Source: Streptomyces bauhiniae (GTDB lineage Bacteria > Actinomycetota > Actinomycetes > Streptomycetales > Streptomycetaceae). From it: a stretch of DNA of 64,000 nt. The stretch lies in NCBI RefSeq assembly GCF_004784475.1, contig NZ_SRRT01000004.1:558001-622000 (forward strand). Reading direction: 5' to 3'. The notes beneath the pieces are model-generated. The model did not search any database. It was not told where the DNA came from and saw only the letters and a list, made by a program, of their open reading frames with translations. Shown here piece by piece: positions 8,329-17,032 of this stretch; the stretch's first letter is position 1; every line of letters begins with the position of its first letter. The position numbers were made by a program, and so were the translations under genes.

Positions 8329-9129
8329 ATGACCGAGGCACCGGAGTCGGCCGGCCCACGAGCGCCGCACGCGCCCGGCACGCCGTGCTGGGTGAGCCTG
8401 ATGACGCGGGCGGCGGACGCCGCCGAGGAGTTCTACGGGGCCGTGTTCGGCTGGGAGTTCCGGGCCGGGCCGCTCGGCCGCCCGGTGCGGGCGTCGCTGG
8501 GTGGCCGGGAGGTGGCCGTCATCAATCAACTCCCCGCGGACGCCGGGCTGTCGGCCGCCTGGACGCCCTATCTCGCCTCGGACGACGTCGATCTCACCGC
8601 CGAGCGGGTGCGGCTGTCGGGCGGCACGGTGGCGGTGGGCCCGCTGGACGCGGGGGAGAACGGCCGGGTCGCCATCGCCGCCGACCCCTCCGGCGCGGTC
8701 TTCGGCTTCTGCACCGCCTGGGCCCACCCCGCCCCGAAGGGCGCTCGCGGACCGGGCCTGCCCGCGTGGACCGAGCTGCGGACGGTGTCGGCGGTGCGCG
8801 TGACGACGTTCTACGCGCGGGTGTTCGGCTACGAGGCGGAGCCGCCGTCGGCCCCGGACCACATCACCCTGCGCAGCGGCGGCCGTCCGGTGGTGGCCCT
8901 GCGCGGGATGGGCCACGGTCTCCCCCGCGCCCTGGGCGCGCACTGGCTGCCGCACTTCGAGGTGGCGGACACCGACGCCACGGTCCGCCAGGTGCTGGAC
9001 CTCGGCGGCCGGCTGCTGGAACCGGCGCACGACGGCCCGTACGGCAGAGTCGCGACGGTGGCGGACCCGCAGGGGGCCCGGTTCGGCGTGGCGCGCAGGG
9101 TGGGGACGGTGCCCCGGCCGCGCGGGTAG
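8329..9129 (+). CDS. VOC family (glyoxalase/bleomycin-resistance fold) protein
   Basis: A 266-residue protein of two vicinal-oxygen-chelate modules. The first spans about 18-128 (AAEEFYGAVFGWEF; end DPSGAVFGFC) and the second about 140-258 (VTTFYARVFGYEAE; end VADPQGARFGV). Such tandem modules bind a metal or hydrophobic ligand; in streptomycetes they are seldom characterised. The start follows GGAGAGAGAGTGAGCG. It is monocistronic and converges with tdk. The ligand is unknown. Confidence 0.8.
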   Translation: MTEAPESAGPRAPHAPGTPCWVSLMTRAADAAEEFYGAVFGWEFRAGPLGRPVRASLGGREVAVINQLPADAGLSAAWTPYLASDDVDLTAERVRLSGGTVAVGPLDAGENGRVAIAADPSGAVFGFCTAWAHPAPKGARGPGLPAWTELRTVSAVRVTTFYARVFGYEAEPPSAPDHITLRSGGRPVVALRGMGHGLPRALGAHWLPHFEVADTDATVRQVLDLGGRLLEPAHDGPYGRVATVADPQGARFGVARRVGTVPRPRG

Positions 9130-9150
9130 GGGCTGCCTTCCGAAACTACG

Positions 9151-9801
9151 TCAGCCCGAGGTCACCGGCAGGACGTCGGGGGACAGAGCGCCGGCCTGGG
9201 CTCCGGCGGCGGTCATCCGGCGGCGGTGGTGGCGGCGGCACAGGACCTCGTAACCGATGGCGGTGGCGGGGCGGTTGACGTCGCCGACCACCACCTGCTC
9301 GCCCTCCACGACCATCTCGCCGCCGACCGTGCGGGCGTTGTGCGTGGCGCGGGCGCCGCACCAGCACATCGCCTCGACCTGGAGCGTCTCTATCCGGTCG
9401 GCGAGTTCGATCAGGCGCTGGGAGCCGGGGAAGAGCTTGGTGCGGAAGTCGGTGGTGATGCCGAAGGCGAAGACGTCGAGGTCCAGGTCGTCCACCACGC
9501 GGGCGAGCTGGTCGATCTGCTCGGGGCCGAGGAACTGGGCCTCGTCCACGATCACGTAGTCGACCCTGCCGCCGCGTGACATCAGGGCGACGACATGGCC
9601 GTACAGGTCCATGCCCGGCATCGCCTCGACCGCGTCGGTGACCAGGCCGAGGCGGGAGGACAGCTTGCCCTCGCCGGCGCGGTCGTCCCGCGTGAAGATC
9701 AGGCCCTGGAGTCCTCGCGCCGAGCGGTTGTGCTCGATCTGCAGAGCCAGGGTCGACTTCCCGCAGTCCATCGTTCCGGAGAAGAACACCAGCTCGGACA
9801 T
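9151..9801 (-). CDS. tdk: thymidine kinase, type II
   Basis: A 216-residue cytosolic kinase that phosphorylates thymidine to dTMP in nucleotide salvage. The P-loop GTMDCGKST is at residues 9-17, Walker B VDEAQF near residue 86, and two zinc-binding pairs appear as CWCGARATHNA near 145 and CRRHH near 188. Length and motif order match the TK1-like family. It lies 38 bases downstream of a phosphatase gene on the same strand, so it may share its transcript. Confidence 0.93.
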   Translation of the reverse strand: MSELVFFSGTMDCGKSTLALQIEHNRSARGLQGLIFTRDDRAGEGKLSSRLGLVTDAVEAMPGMDLYGHVVALMSRGGRVDYVIVDEAQFLGPEQIDQLARVVDDLDLDVFAFGITTDFRTKLFPGSQRLIELADRIETLQVEAMCWCGARATHNARTVGGEMVVEGEQVVVGDVNRPATAIGYEVLCRRHHRRRMTAAGAQAGALSPDVLPVTSG

Positions 9802-9839
9802 GAGGGGTTGAGCACCTTTCGGCGAGTGGGAGGTGGGGG

Positions 9840-11030
9840 TCAGGAACGGACTTCGAGGAGGGGGACGAGCTGCTCGGCGGGGGTCATCGAGCCGTGGTTG
9901 CCGACCATCAGCGACTCCTTGGGCTCGCGCTCGGAGGCGGTGATCAGTACGTCGTCACAGGCGGCGGCGACCACGTCACCGATCCTCGGGTACACCCGCT
10001 CGTCCACGTGCGGGCCGAACCAGCCGGCCTGGACCGCCTCGTCGCGGGAGGCGATCCAGAAGCGGTCGCCGAGGACCTCGCGCCAGCAGGTCAGCACGTC
10101 GTTCGCCGCGCCGGGCACCGCGTACACGTGGCGGGCGCGGCCCTCGCCGCCGAGGAGGGAGACGCCGGCGCGCAGCTCCCAGTCCTCGTCGAAGTCGATG
10201 CGGTGCTCCTCGTCGAAGGGGATGTCGACCATGCCGTGGTCGGCGGTGACGTAGAGCGCGCTGCGCGGGGGGAGCTGTTCGGCCAGGCGCTGGGCGAGCC
10301 GGTCGACGTACATGAGCTGGCCGCGCCAGGTGTCGGAGCCGATGCCGTAGCGGTGGCCGGCGCCGTCGAGTTCGGCGTAGTACGTGTAGACCAGCGAGCG
10401 GTCGCCGGCGGCGAGCTGCTGGGCCGCGAGGTCCATGCGCTCCTCGCCGGCGAGGCTGCCGACGAAGGTGCCGCCGCTGAGCGCGACCTTGGTCAGCGGG
10501 GTGTTCTGGAAGTGCGGGGACGACACCTGGGCGGCGTGCACCCCGGCGCGGTCGGCCAGCTCGAACACGGTGGGGTACGGCTGCCAGGCGTGCGGCGGGG
10601 TCCAGGGCTGCCAGCGGAGCTGGTTCATCAGCCCGCCGGTGTCCGGGTCGCGCACGGTGTAGCCGGGCAGGCCGTGCGCGCCGGGCGGCAGACCGGTGCC
10701 GACGGAGCCCAGTGAGGTCGCCGTGGTCGCGGGGTACCCGGCGGTGAGGGGTCGGCCGGTGCCGCCGCGCGAGCTGCCGAGCAGGGAGTTGAGGAACGGC
10801 GCCTCGTCGGGGTGGGCGCGCAGCAGCTCCCAGCCGAGGCCGTCGACCAGGAAGACGCAGACCCGGTCGGCGGGGGTCAGCTCGGTGATCGCCGGGGTCA
10901 TGCCGGGGACGCCGAGGCCGGCCGCGAGGGTGGGCAGCAGGTCGGCGAGGGAGCCGTGGCCGTACTCGGGCAGCGGGGCGGAGGACAGGGCGAGGGGTTC
11001 CAGGGCGTCCCAGGGAGAGGGCTGGGACAT
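9840..11030 (-). CDS. alkaline phosphatase / nucleotide pyrophosphatase superfamily protein
   Basis: A 396-residue metal-dependent phosphoesterase of the type I phosphodiesterase/nucleotide pyrophosphatase fold. VCVFLVDGLGWELL near residues 57-70 provides the first metal aspartate. The nucleophile threonine sits in GYPATTATSLGSVGTG near residue 100. ELDGAGHRYG near 222 and VTADHGMVD near 264 give later metal ligands. No signal peptide is evident, so it is probably cytoplasmic. Its ATG overlaps the stop of the upstream DUF5998 gene by one base (TGATG), indicating coupled translation. Confidence 0.85.
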   Translation of the reverse strand: MSQPSPWDALEPLALSSAPLPEYGHGSLADLLPTLAAGLGVPGMTPAITELTPADRVCVFLVDGLGWELLRAHPDEAPFLNSLLGSSRGGTGRPLTAGYPATTATSLGSVGTGLPPGAHGLPGYTVRDPDTGGLMNQLRWQPWTPPHAWQPYPTVFELADRAGVHAAQVSSPHFQNTPLTKVALSGGTFVGSLAGEERMDLAAQQLAAGDRSLVYTYYAELDGAGHRYGIGSDTWRGQLMYVDRLAQRLAEQLPPRSALYVTADHGMVDIPFDEEHRIDFDEDWELRAGVSLLGGEGRARHVYAVPGAANDVLTCWREVLGDRFWIASRDEAVQAGWFGPHVDERVYPRIGDVVAAACDDVLITASEREPKESLMVGNHGSMTPAEQLVPLLEVRS

Positions 11031-11626
11031 CAGCGGGTGACGTCCGCGGTCGCCTCGGAGATGGCCTGCGCGAAGGCGAGCGCCTGGCGCACGGTCTCCG
11101 GGCCGTCCCCGGCCTCGCTCACCCGCAGGCTGAGGTCGTCGGCGGTGGAGCTGCCGGTGTAGCCGTGGTCGGCCTCGCAGTTCGGGTCGCCGCAGGCGGC
11201 GGGCTCCAGGTCGAGGCGGCTGACCGCGCCCCAGCCGATGGTGAGGACGACCTCGCGGGGCAGGGTGCCCGGCGTGTACTGCTCGGGGTTGGCCACCACC
11301 CGGCTGACCACGACGGAGGAGATCCGGCCGATCTTCACGGACTCGGTGGACGTGGTGGCGTACGGCGTCGGGGAGGTGCCGTCGGCGGCCTGCTCGTCGG
11401 TGTGGCTGACGAGGAAGCGGTTGGCGGTCAGGACGAGGACGGTGACATGGCGGCGGACCTCGTTCTGGTCGAACGTGGTCTCCTGGTGGACCAGGTACGA
11501 CCGGACGGCCTCGCCGCCGACAGCGGCCTCCACCGCCTCGGCCACGAGGGCCGGGTAGTAGCCGCTGCGCTCGATCGCCGCGCGAAGCCCCTGGGTCGTC
11601 GTACTGGTCTTGGCCATGGCGTCCAT
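11030..11626 (-). CDS. DUF5998 family protein
   Basis: A 198-residue actinobacterial protein of unknown function. It has a predicted beta-rich core (RRHVTVLVLTANRFLVSHTDEQ; SSVVVSRVVANPEQY) and one cysteine pair, CGDPNCEADH, near residue 155 that could bind a metal. No signal peptide or membrane segment is visible. The start may be the first ATG or the one three codons later (MAKTS). Its stop overlaps the start of the phosphatase gene, so the pair is coupled and the two proteins may act together. Confidence 0.75.
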   Translation of the reverse strand: MDAMAKTSTTTQGLRAAIERSGYYPALVAEAVEAAVGGEAVRSYLVHQETTFDQNEVRRHVTVLVLTANRFLVSHTDEQAADGTSPTPYATTSTESVKIGRISSVVVSRVVANPEQYTPGTLPREVVLTIGWGAVSRLDLEPAACGDPNCEADHGYTGSSTADDLSLRVSEAGDGPETVRQALAFAQAISEATADVTR

Positions 11627-11627
11627 C

Positions 11628-12020
11628 CTAATCCGTGACCAGGTGCACTCCGGGCCAGTCGGGACGACCCGGCACCGCTCGCCGGACCGGTCCCGGCCGT
11701 ATCTCGACGCCCTCGGCGGCGATGAGGCAGGTGACCGGTTCGCTGCCGCCGCCGTCGGCCTCGAAGGCCACGATCACCGGCGGGTCCTCGCCGAGCGACC
11801 GCGCCAGCCGGGCCCGCTCCTCGGCCGTCGGCGGCCGGAAGACGGGGTCCTGGAAGGCGAACGGGCAGGACACCAGGGCCGGAGAGAGGAAGTGCACCTC
11901 CAGCCCGTGGTGATAGGTGAGGTCGTGCCCGGCGGCGAGCCGCAGCCGCCCGGCGTCCCAGCCGAGCACCTCCCAGTCCCACCAGCTCCCCTCGGGCAGC
12001 GCCCGGCCGGCGATCTCCAT
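11628..12020 (-). CDS. hypothetical protein, 130 aa
   Basis: A 130-residue protein starting MEIAGRALPEGSWWDWEVLG, tryptophan-rich at the N terminus, with no recognised domain. GGGGGAGCTCG precedes the ATG. It lies 11 bases downstream of the acetyltransferase-ligase stop and just upstream of DUF5998, in a run of same-strand genes that may form one operon. An HVEVHFLSP-like strand pattern suggests a small beta fold. I recall similar streptomycete proteins without function. Confidence 0.7.
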   Translation of the reverse strand: MEIAGRALPEGSWWDWEVLGWDAGRLRLAAGHDLTYHHGLEVHFLSPALVSCPFAFQDPVFRPPTAEERARLARSLGEDPPVIVAFEADGGGSEPVTCLIAAEGVEIRPGPVRRAVPGRPDWPGVHLVTD

Positions 12021-12031
12021 CGAGCTCCCCC

Positions 12032-14833
12032 TCAGTACGTCGGCAGTGTGCGCGGGCCCAGGTCGTTGCGGGCCGGTGGGGGTGCGAGGCGGATGGTGGC
12101 GTCCAGGACGGTGATGCCGTGTGGGGCTACTACGACGGGTTCCAGGGTGATGGCGACCACTTCGGGGTGGTCGTCGACCAGGCGGGAGACGCGGAGGAGG
12201 AGTTCTTCGAGGGCGGGGGTGTCGACGGGGGCGGAGCCGCGCCAGCCGAAGAGGAGGGGGGCGGTGCGGATGGAGCGGATGAGGGAGGTGGCGTCGCGGT
12301 CGGTGACGGGGACCAGGCGGTGTGCCATGTCGTCCAGGAGCTGGGAGGCGGCCCCGGCCAGCCCGAAGGACAGCACGGCACCGGCCGCCGGGTCGATGAC
12401 CGCCCGTACGACGGTGTCCACGCCTCGGGGGGCCATGGCCTGTACCACCGGGCGCAGTTGCTCCGGCGGGCCGAACAGGTCGGTCAACTCGCCGTACGCG
12501 CGCCGCAGTTGCTCCTCGTCCGCGAGGTCGAGCCGGACCCCGCCGAGGTCGGCGCGGTGCCGCAGGTGGGGCGCGGTGGCCTTGAGGACGACCGGGTAGC
12601 CGAGACAGCGGGCGGCGGACGCGGCGGCGTCCGGAGTGGGCGCGGGCAGCGCGGGCCGGACGTGGATGCCGTAGGTGGCGAGCAGCTCGCGGGTGTCCTC
12701 GGGGCCGACGGCGAACCCCTCGCCGCGTTCCAGCAGCCCGGCGATGATCTCGGCGGCCTTGCGCTCGTCGATGTCGTCGTACTCCGGCACCTTGCCGGGG
12801 TCGGCGGCCTCCCGGCGCCACTGCCCGTACCGGACGGCCTCGGCCAGCGCGCGCACCGCGCGTTCGGCGGCGGGGTAGGCCGGGATCAGCCGGGGGCCGT
12901 CCTCCTCGGCGGCACCGTCCGGCACCGGCACGGGAGGCAGCACCGGCGCGCCCGCCTTCGGGGCGGTGCTGGTGGCGGCGGACAGCGCCTCGGCCAGACC
13001 GCCCAGCTCGACGTGCACGACCAGCACCGGCTTGCCCGGCACCGCGGCGGCCGCCGAGCGCAGCGCCTCCGCCAGCTCGGCGTCGCCCGGCGAGCCCTCC
13101 CCGATGGCGGGGATGGCGGTGACCACGACGGCGTCGCAGGTGTCGTCCGCGAGGGCGTGGGCGAGCGCCCGGTGGAAGTCGGCGGCGGTGGCACCCGTGG
13201 TCAGGTCCAGCGGGCGGGAGGGCCGCAGCCCCTCCGCGAGGCAGCGGTCGTAGGTGAGGATGCCGAGGGACTCGGAGTTGCCGAGGATGGTGACGCGCGG
13301 CCCGGCGGGCAGCGGCTGGCGGGCCAGCAGCAGCCCGGCGTCGACCAGTTCGGTGATGGTGTCGACCCGGATCACCCCGGCCTGCCGCAGCAGCGCGGAC
13401 ACGGTGGCGTGCGGCAGCCGGGTGGCCCGTACCGCGTGCCCCTGCGGCGCGGAGCCCGCGCCCTGCACCACGACGAGCGGCTTGGCGGCGGCGGTGCGCC
13501 GGGCGAGCCGGGTGAACTTGCGGGGGTTGCCGATGGACTCCAGGTACATGAGGACGACATCGGTGTCGGGGTCGTCGAACCAGTACTGGAGGAGGTCGTT
13601 GCCGGAGACGTCGGCGCGGTTGCCGGAGGAGACGAAGGTGGAGACGCCCGTCACCCCGGTGACCCCTCCCCCGCGCCGGTGCAGCCGGGAGAGGAGGGCT
13701 ATGCCGATGGCGCCGGACTGGGCGAACATCCCGATCCGGCCCGGCCGGGGCATCTCGGGCGCGAGGGAGGCGTTGAGCCGTACCTCCTCGGCGGTGTTGA
13801 TGACGCCGAAGGCGTTGGGGCCGATGATCCGCATGCCGTAGGCCCGCGCCTGCCGGACCAGCGCCCGCTGCCGCTCCCGCCCCTCGGGCCCGCTCTCGGC
13901 GTACCCGGCGGACAGCACGACCAGCCCCTGCACCCCGTGTTCCCCGCACTCGGCGACCACCGCGGGCACCACGTCGGCCGGTACGGCGACCACGGCCACG
14001 TCCACCGGGCCCTCGATCTCCCGGACCGAGCGGTACGCGGGCACCCCGTCCACCTCGTGACAGCCGTCCGGGAAGGCGTTGTTGACCGCGTACAGCGGGC
14101 CCGCGTACCCCGCGTCCTTGATGTTGCCGAGCACGCTGCGCCCGACCCCGCCGGACGCGCGACCCACGCCGATGACGGCCACGGAGCCGGGGGCGAGCAG
14201 CCGCCGCACCGAGTGGGCCTCGGCCCGCTGCTCCCGCGCGAGCTGCACGGCCATCGAGCGGTCGGTGGGTTCGAGCCCGAACTCCAGCCGGACCACGCCG
14301 TCCTCGAAGCTGCGCTTCTGGGTGTACCCGGCGTCGGTGAACACCTTGATCATCTTGGTGTTGGCCGGCAGCACCTCGGCGGCAAAGCGCCGGATGCCGC
14401 GCTCACGGGCGACGGCCGCGATGTGCTCCAGCAGCGCGGAGGCGACCCCCCGGCCCTGATGGGCGTCCTGCACCAGGAAGGCGACCTCGGCCTCGTCGGC
14501 CGGGGCGGAGGCCGCCATGCCGTCGGCGCCGATGCGGTCGTAGCGTACGGTGGCGATGAACTCGCCGCCGACGGTGGCGGCGAGCCCCACCCGGTCCACG
14601 AAGTCGTGGTGCGTGAAGCGGTGCACGTCCTTGGCGGAGAGCCGCGGGTACGGCGCGAAGAAGCGGTAGTACTTCGACTCGTCGGACACCTGCTCGTAGA
14701 AGCTGACGAGACGGTCGGCGTCGTCGGCGGTGATGGGCCGGATGCGCGCGGTACCGCCGTCGCGCAGCACCACGTCCGCCTCCCAGTGGGCGGGGTACTC
14801 GTGCCGGTCCTGCCGGTCCGCCGGGGTCTGCAT
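12032..14833 (-). CDS. GNAT acetyltransferase fused to ADP-forming acyl-CoA synthetase (PatA-like)
   Basis: A 933-residue fusion. An N-terminal GNAT domain (about 25-185) contains QGRGVASALLEHIAA, the acetyl-CoA loop. A CoA-binding domain (about 205-330; SVAVIGVGRASGGVG), a succinyl-CoA-ligase-like domain (about 345-640; FAQSGAIGIALLSRL) and an ATP-grasp half (about 710-930) follow. Proteins of this make-up, such as Pat of Salmonella and PatA of S. lividans, acetylate and inactivate acyl-CoA synthetases; the ligase half is often not catalytic and senses acyl-CoA or nucleotide. The order here, GNAT first, is one of the known actinobacterial layouts. Start MQTPADRQDRHEYPAHWEAD fits homologues; further upstream codons overlap the ptsH control region. 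Confidence 0.85.
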   Translation of the reverse strand: MQTPADRQDRHEYPAHWEADVVLRDGGTARIRPITADDADRLVSFYEQVSDESKYYRFFAPYPRLSAKDVHRFTHHDFVDRVGLAATVGGEFIATVRYDRIGADGMAASAPADEAEVAFLVQDAHQGRGVASALLEHIAAVARERGIRRFAAEVLPANTKMIKVFTDAGYTQKRSFEDGVVRLEFGLEPTDRSMAVQLAREQRAEAHSVRRLLAPGSVAVIGVGRASGGVGRSVLGNIKDAGYAGPLYAVNNAFPDGCHEVDGVPAYRSVREIEGPVDVAVVAVPADVVPAVVAECGEHGVQGLVVLSAGYAESGPEGRERQRALVRQARAYGMRIIGPNAFGVINTAEEVRLNASLAPEMPRPGRIGMFAQSGAIGIALLSRLHRRGGGVTGVTGVSTFVSSGNRADVSGNDLLQYWFDDPDTDVVLMYLESIGNPRKFTRLARRTAAAKPLVVVQGAGSAPQGHAVRATRLPHATVSALLRQAGVIRVDTITELVDAGLLLARQPLPAGPRVTILGNSESLGILTYDRCLAEGLRPSRPLDLTTGATAADFHRALAHALADDTCDAVVVTAIPAIGEGSPGDAELAEALRSAAAAVPGKPVLVVHVELGGLAEALSAATSTAPKAGAPVLPPVPVPDGAAEEDGPRLIPAYPAAERAVRALAEAVRYGQWRREAADPGKVPEYDDIDERKAAEIIAGLLERGEGFAVGPEDTRELLATYGIHVRPALPAPTPDAAASAARCLGYPVVLKATAPHLRHRADLGGVRLDLADEEQLRRAYGELTDLFGPPEQLRPVVQAMAPRGVDTVVRAVIDPAAGAVLSFGLAGAASQLLDDMAHRLVPVTDRDATSLIRSIRTAPLLFGWRGSAPVDTPALEELLLRVSRLVDDHPEVVAITLEPVVVAPHGITVLDATIRLAPPPARNDLGPRTLPTY

Positions 14834-14898
14834 GGGGCCCAGCGTACGGCTCGCGCGGGCGTAGGGCGCGAGGCAGTGCGCGTTTCCCCATGTGGGAA

Positions 14899-14914
14899 AC
14901 TGGTCTAGACAACC
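14899..14914. promoter_or_regulatory. DasR-responsive element (dre) upstream of ptsH
   Basis: ACTGGTCTAGACAACC matches the dre consensus ACTGGTCTAGACCACT at most positions, including the whole TGGTCTAGAC core. It lies 25 bases before the ptsH start. DasR control of ptsH by such a site is established in S. coelicolor, with glucosamine-6-phosphate as the inducer. A second inverted repeat, GTTTCCC-catgt-GGGAAAC (14882-14900), directly abuts it and is unexplained. Confidence 0.8.
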
Positions 14915-14938
14915 TGAGAGACTGAAGGGCAGCATCAC

Positions 14939-15220
14939 ATGGCTGAGCGCCGCGTCAACGTCGGCTGGGCCGAGGGCCTCCACGCCCGCCCCGCTTCCAT
15001 CTTCGTCCGAGCCGCCACGGCCACCGGCGTCCCGGTCACGATCGCCAAGTCCGGCGGCACCCCGGTCAACGCGGGCTCGATGCTGGCCGTCCTGGGCCTG
15101 GGCGCCCAGGGTGGCGAGGAGATCACCCTGGCCTCCGACGCCGACGGCGCGGAGGCCGCGCTGGACCGGCTGGCCAAGCTGGTCGCCGAGGGCCTGGACG
15201 AGCTGCCCGAGACGGTCTGA
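14939..15220 (+). CDS. ptsH: phosphocarrier protein HPr
   Basis: A 93-residue phosphotransferase-system carrier that passes phosphate from enzyme I to sugar-specific IIA domains, in streptomycetes mainly for N-acetylglucosamine and fructose. The active histidine lies in GLHARPAS (residue 16), and NAGSMLAVLGL carries the serine at the regulatory-site position near residue 47. Length is normal. The ATG follows AAGGGCAGCATCAC. It is monocistronic, with a dre in its promoter and a strong terminator after it. Confidence 0.96.
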   Translation: MAERRVNVGWAEGLHARPASIFVRAATATGVPVTIAKSGGTPVNAGSMLAVLGLGAQGGEEITLASDADGAEAALDRLAKLVAEGLDELPETV

Positions 15221-15233
15221 TTCTTTCTCCCCC

Positions 15234-15270
15234 GGAAGCCGCGTCGCCCCTTAGGGGTGGCGCGGCTTCC
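15234..15270 (+). terminator. ptsH terminator hairpin
   Basis: GGAAGCCGCG and CGCGGCTTCC form a perfect 10-bp stem; the 17-base loop contains an inner CCCC/GGGG pairing. It starts 14 bases after the ptsH stop. Confidence 0.85.
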
Positions 15271-15394
15271 GCGTTTACCCGGCCGGATATCAAGGCACGC
15301 GGAAAAGCGCACCGTCGGCAATTGACGGCACGCCGGAAAAGGGCAGCACAATTGCCCGGCACGCGAATATCCCTCTTTGTATACAGCGCCCGTG

Positions 15395-16078
15395 TTAATT
15401 CCGGAGTCCCGCTGTGTTTACAGCATGTTGCGCGCGCCGGGCGCGGTCGCCGGCGGGGGTGCGCAGCCGGTGGGCGAGGGTCGCGCGCTCGGTGTGCAGC
15501 GCCGTGACCGCCCGCGCGCGCTCGCCGTCGCCGCGCGCCACCGCGTCCACGATCGCGCCGTGCTCCGCCCAGGTCTCCGGCGGGCTGGCCGGGCCGTCCA
15601 CGCTGTACATCCAGGCGATCTTGTGCCGGAGCTGGGTGAGCGCCGAGGTCAGCGCGTGGCTGCCGCACGCCTGGGCGAGCGTCTCGTGGAACCAGCCGTC
15701 CAGTGCGCGCAGGTCGTCGCTGTTGCCGAGCCTGGCCCGCTCCTGACCCAGTCTGACCAGGCCGCGCAGCACCTTCAGATGAGCCTCGGTGCGCCGCTGG
15801 GCGGCCCGCGCGGCACCGAGCGGCTCCAGCAGCAGGCGCATCTCCAGCAGGTCGGCGGCCTCCTGCTCGGTGGGCTCGGCCACGCAGGCGCCCGCGTGGC
15901 GCCGGGTCACCACGAAGCCCTCGGCCTCCAGCGTGCGCAGCGCCTCGCGGACGGGGACGCGGGAGACGCCGTAGCGGCGGGCGAGTACCTCCTCGGTCAG
16001 CCGGCCGCCGCGCTCGTGGATTCCGGCGACGATGTCGTCCCGGATCGCCGTGCACACCGAGTGCGCCGGAATACGCAT
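15395..16078 (-). CDS. GntR family regulator, FadR subfamily
   Basis: A 227-residue regulator. A winged HTH at about residues 8-72 reads LTEEVLARRYGVSRVPVREALRTLEAEGFV, typical of GntR. The helical FCD ligand domain spans about 75-215 and usually binds an organic acid or metal, with the candidate pair HETLAQ near 130 and HGAIVDA near 178. It lies between ptsH and the M23 peptidase with no obvious partner. The AT-richer gap upstream (16079-16218) probably carries its promoter. Target genes unknown. Confidence 0.85.
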   Translation of the reverse strand: MRIPAHSVCTAIRDDIVAGIHERGGRLTEEVLARRYGVSRVPVREALRTLEAEGFVVTRRHAGACVAEPTEQEAADLLEMRLLLEPLGAARAAQRRTEAHLKVLRGLVRLGQERARLGNSDDLRALDGWFHETLAQACGSHALTSALTQLRHKIAWMYSVDGPASPPETWAEHGAIVDAVARGDGERARAVTALHTERATLAHRLRTPAGDRARRAQHAVNTAGLRN

Positions 16079-16218
16079 GACCCACCTCCGCCTTAATGCC
16101 CGTGAAACGCCGACGACAGCGCTTGTTCCGTGACTCTATGGCAATGCGCGAGCTTTTCCGATGGCGTACCGGAATCCATGGCTATTTTTTGGACAGCGCG
16201 CGGAGGAAAGCGCAGCGA

Positions 16219-16247
16219 AAAGCCCCGGCCGGGTGGGCCGGGGCTTT
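16219..16247 (-). terminator. rho-independent terminator of the M23 peptidase gene
   Basis: The arms AAAGCCCCGGCC and GGCCGGGGCTTT form a perfect 12-bp stem with a 5-base loop. It starts 16 bases after the peptidase stop and is followed on the minus strand by TTTTCGC. Confidence 0.88.
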
Positions 16248-16262
16248 CACGGGACCGGAGGG

Positions 16263-17006
16263 TCAGACGTTCACGCCGTGCTTGCGGAGGTAGGCGACGG
16301 GGTCGATGTCGGACCCGTAGTCGGGGCCGGTACGGGCCTCGAAGTGCAGATGCGGGCCGGTGACGTTGCCGGTGGCGCCGGACAGGGCGATCTGCTGGCC
16401 CGGAATGACCCGCTGGCCCACGCTGACGCCGATGGAGGACAGGTGGCCGTACTGGGTGTACATGCCGTCGGCCATCCTGATCACGATCTCGTTGCCGTAC
16501 GCGCCGCCCCAGCCGGTGGAGACCACGGTGCCGGCGCCGGCCGCGTGGACCGCGGTGCCGCTGGCGGCGTGGAAGTCGATGCCGGTGTGCGAACCGGACG
16601 ACCACAGGGAGCTGGAGGACTGGTAGGCGGTGGAGACGTAGGAGCCGGTGATCGGCATGACGAAGGAGTTGAGGCGCTCGCGCTCGGCCTTGCGGGCGGC
16701 GCGCTCCTTGGCCTCGCGGGCCCGCTCGGCGGCGGCGCGCTCGGCGGCCTCCTCGGCGGCCTTGCGCTCGGCGGTCGCCTTCTGGGCGGTGGCCTGCGCG
16801 GCGATCTCGTCGGCGAGGGTGTCGCTGACGGCGATGACGGGGGTGAGGCCGGTGTTCTCGACGGAGTTGTCCGCGGCGAGCGCCGGGGAGGCCGCGAGGG
16901 TGCCGACGACACCGGTGGTGAGAGCCGCCACACCGGCCGCCGCAGCGGTGGTGCGCTTGACCCGGCCGGGCTTGCGGTGCTTCCCGGTGGCGCACATGAA
17001 CGCCAT
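16263..17006 (-). CDS. secreted M23 family metallopeptidase
   Basis: A 247-residue cell-wall endopeptidase of the lysostaphin/LytM family. Residues 1-45 form a secretion signal ending ASPALA|ADN. Residues about 75-112 are an alanine/arginine/glutamate coiled coil. The M23 domain follows, with zinc motifs HTGIDFH near residue 142 and HLHFEART near 222, and GHLSSIGVSVGQRV between. It should cleave peptidoglycan cross-bridges or stem peptides outside the membrane. Two ATGs (17006, 16997) are possible; AAAGGAAAGGAAC precedes both. A c-di-AMP riboswitch fills the 5' leader, so synthesis should fall when c-di-AMP is high, as known for streptomycete wall hydrolases. Confidence 0.9.
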   Translation of the reverse strand: MAFMCATGKHRKPGRVKRTTAAAAGVAALTTGVVGTLAASPALAADNSVENTGLTPVIAVSDTLADEIAAQATAQKATAERKAAEEAAERAAAERAREAKERAARKAERERLNSFVMPITGSYVSTAYQSSSSLWSSGSHTGIDFHAASGTAVHAAGAGTVVSTGWGGAYGNEIVIRMADGMYTQYGHLSSIGVSVGQRVIPGQQIALSGATGNVTGPHLHFEARTGPDYGSDIDPVAYLRKHGVNV

Positions 17007-17032
17007 GAGCAGGCTGTTCCTTTCCTTCCCTC

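Noticed and set aside
12119..14908. 929-residue plus-strand frame opposite the GNAT-ligase gene
   Set aside because: Gly/Val/Arg-rich mirror reading without motifs.
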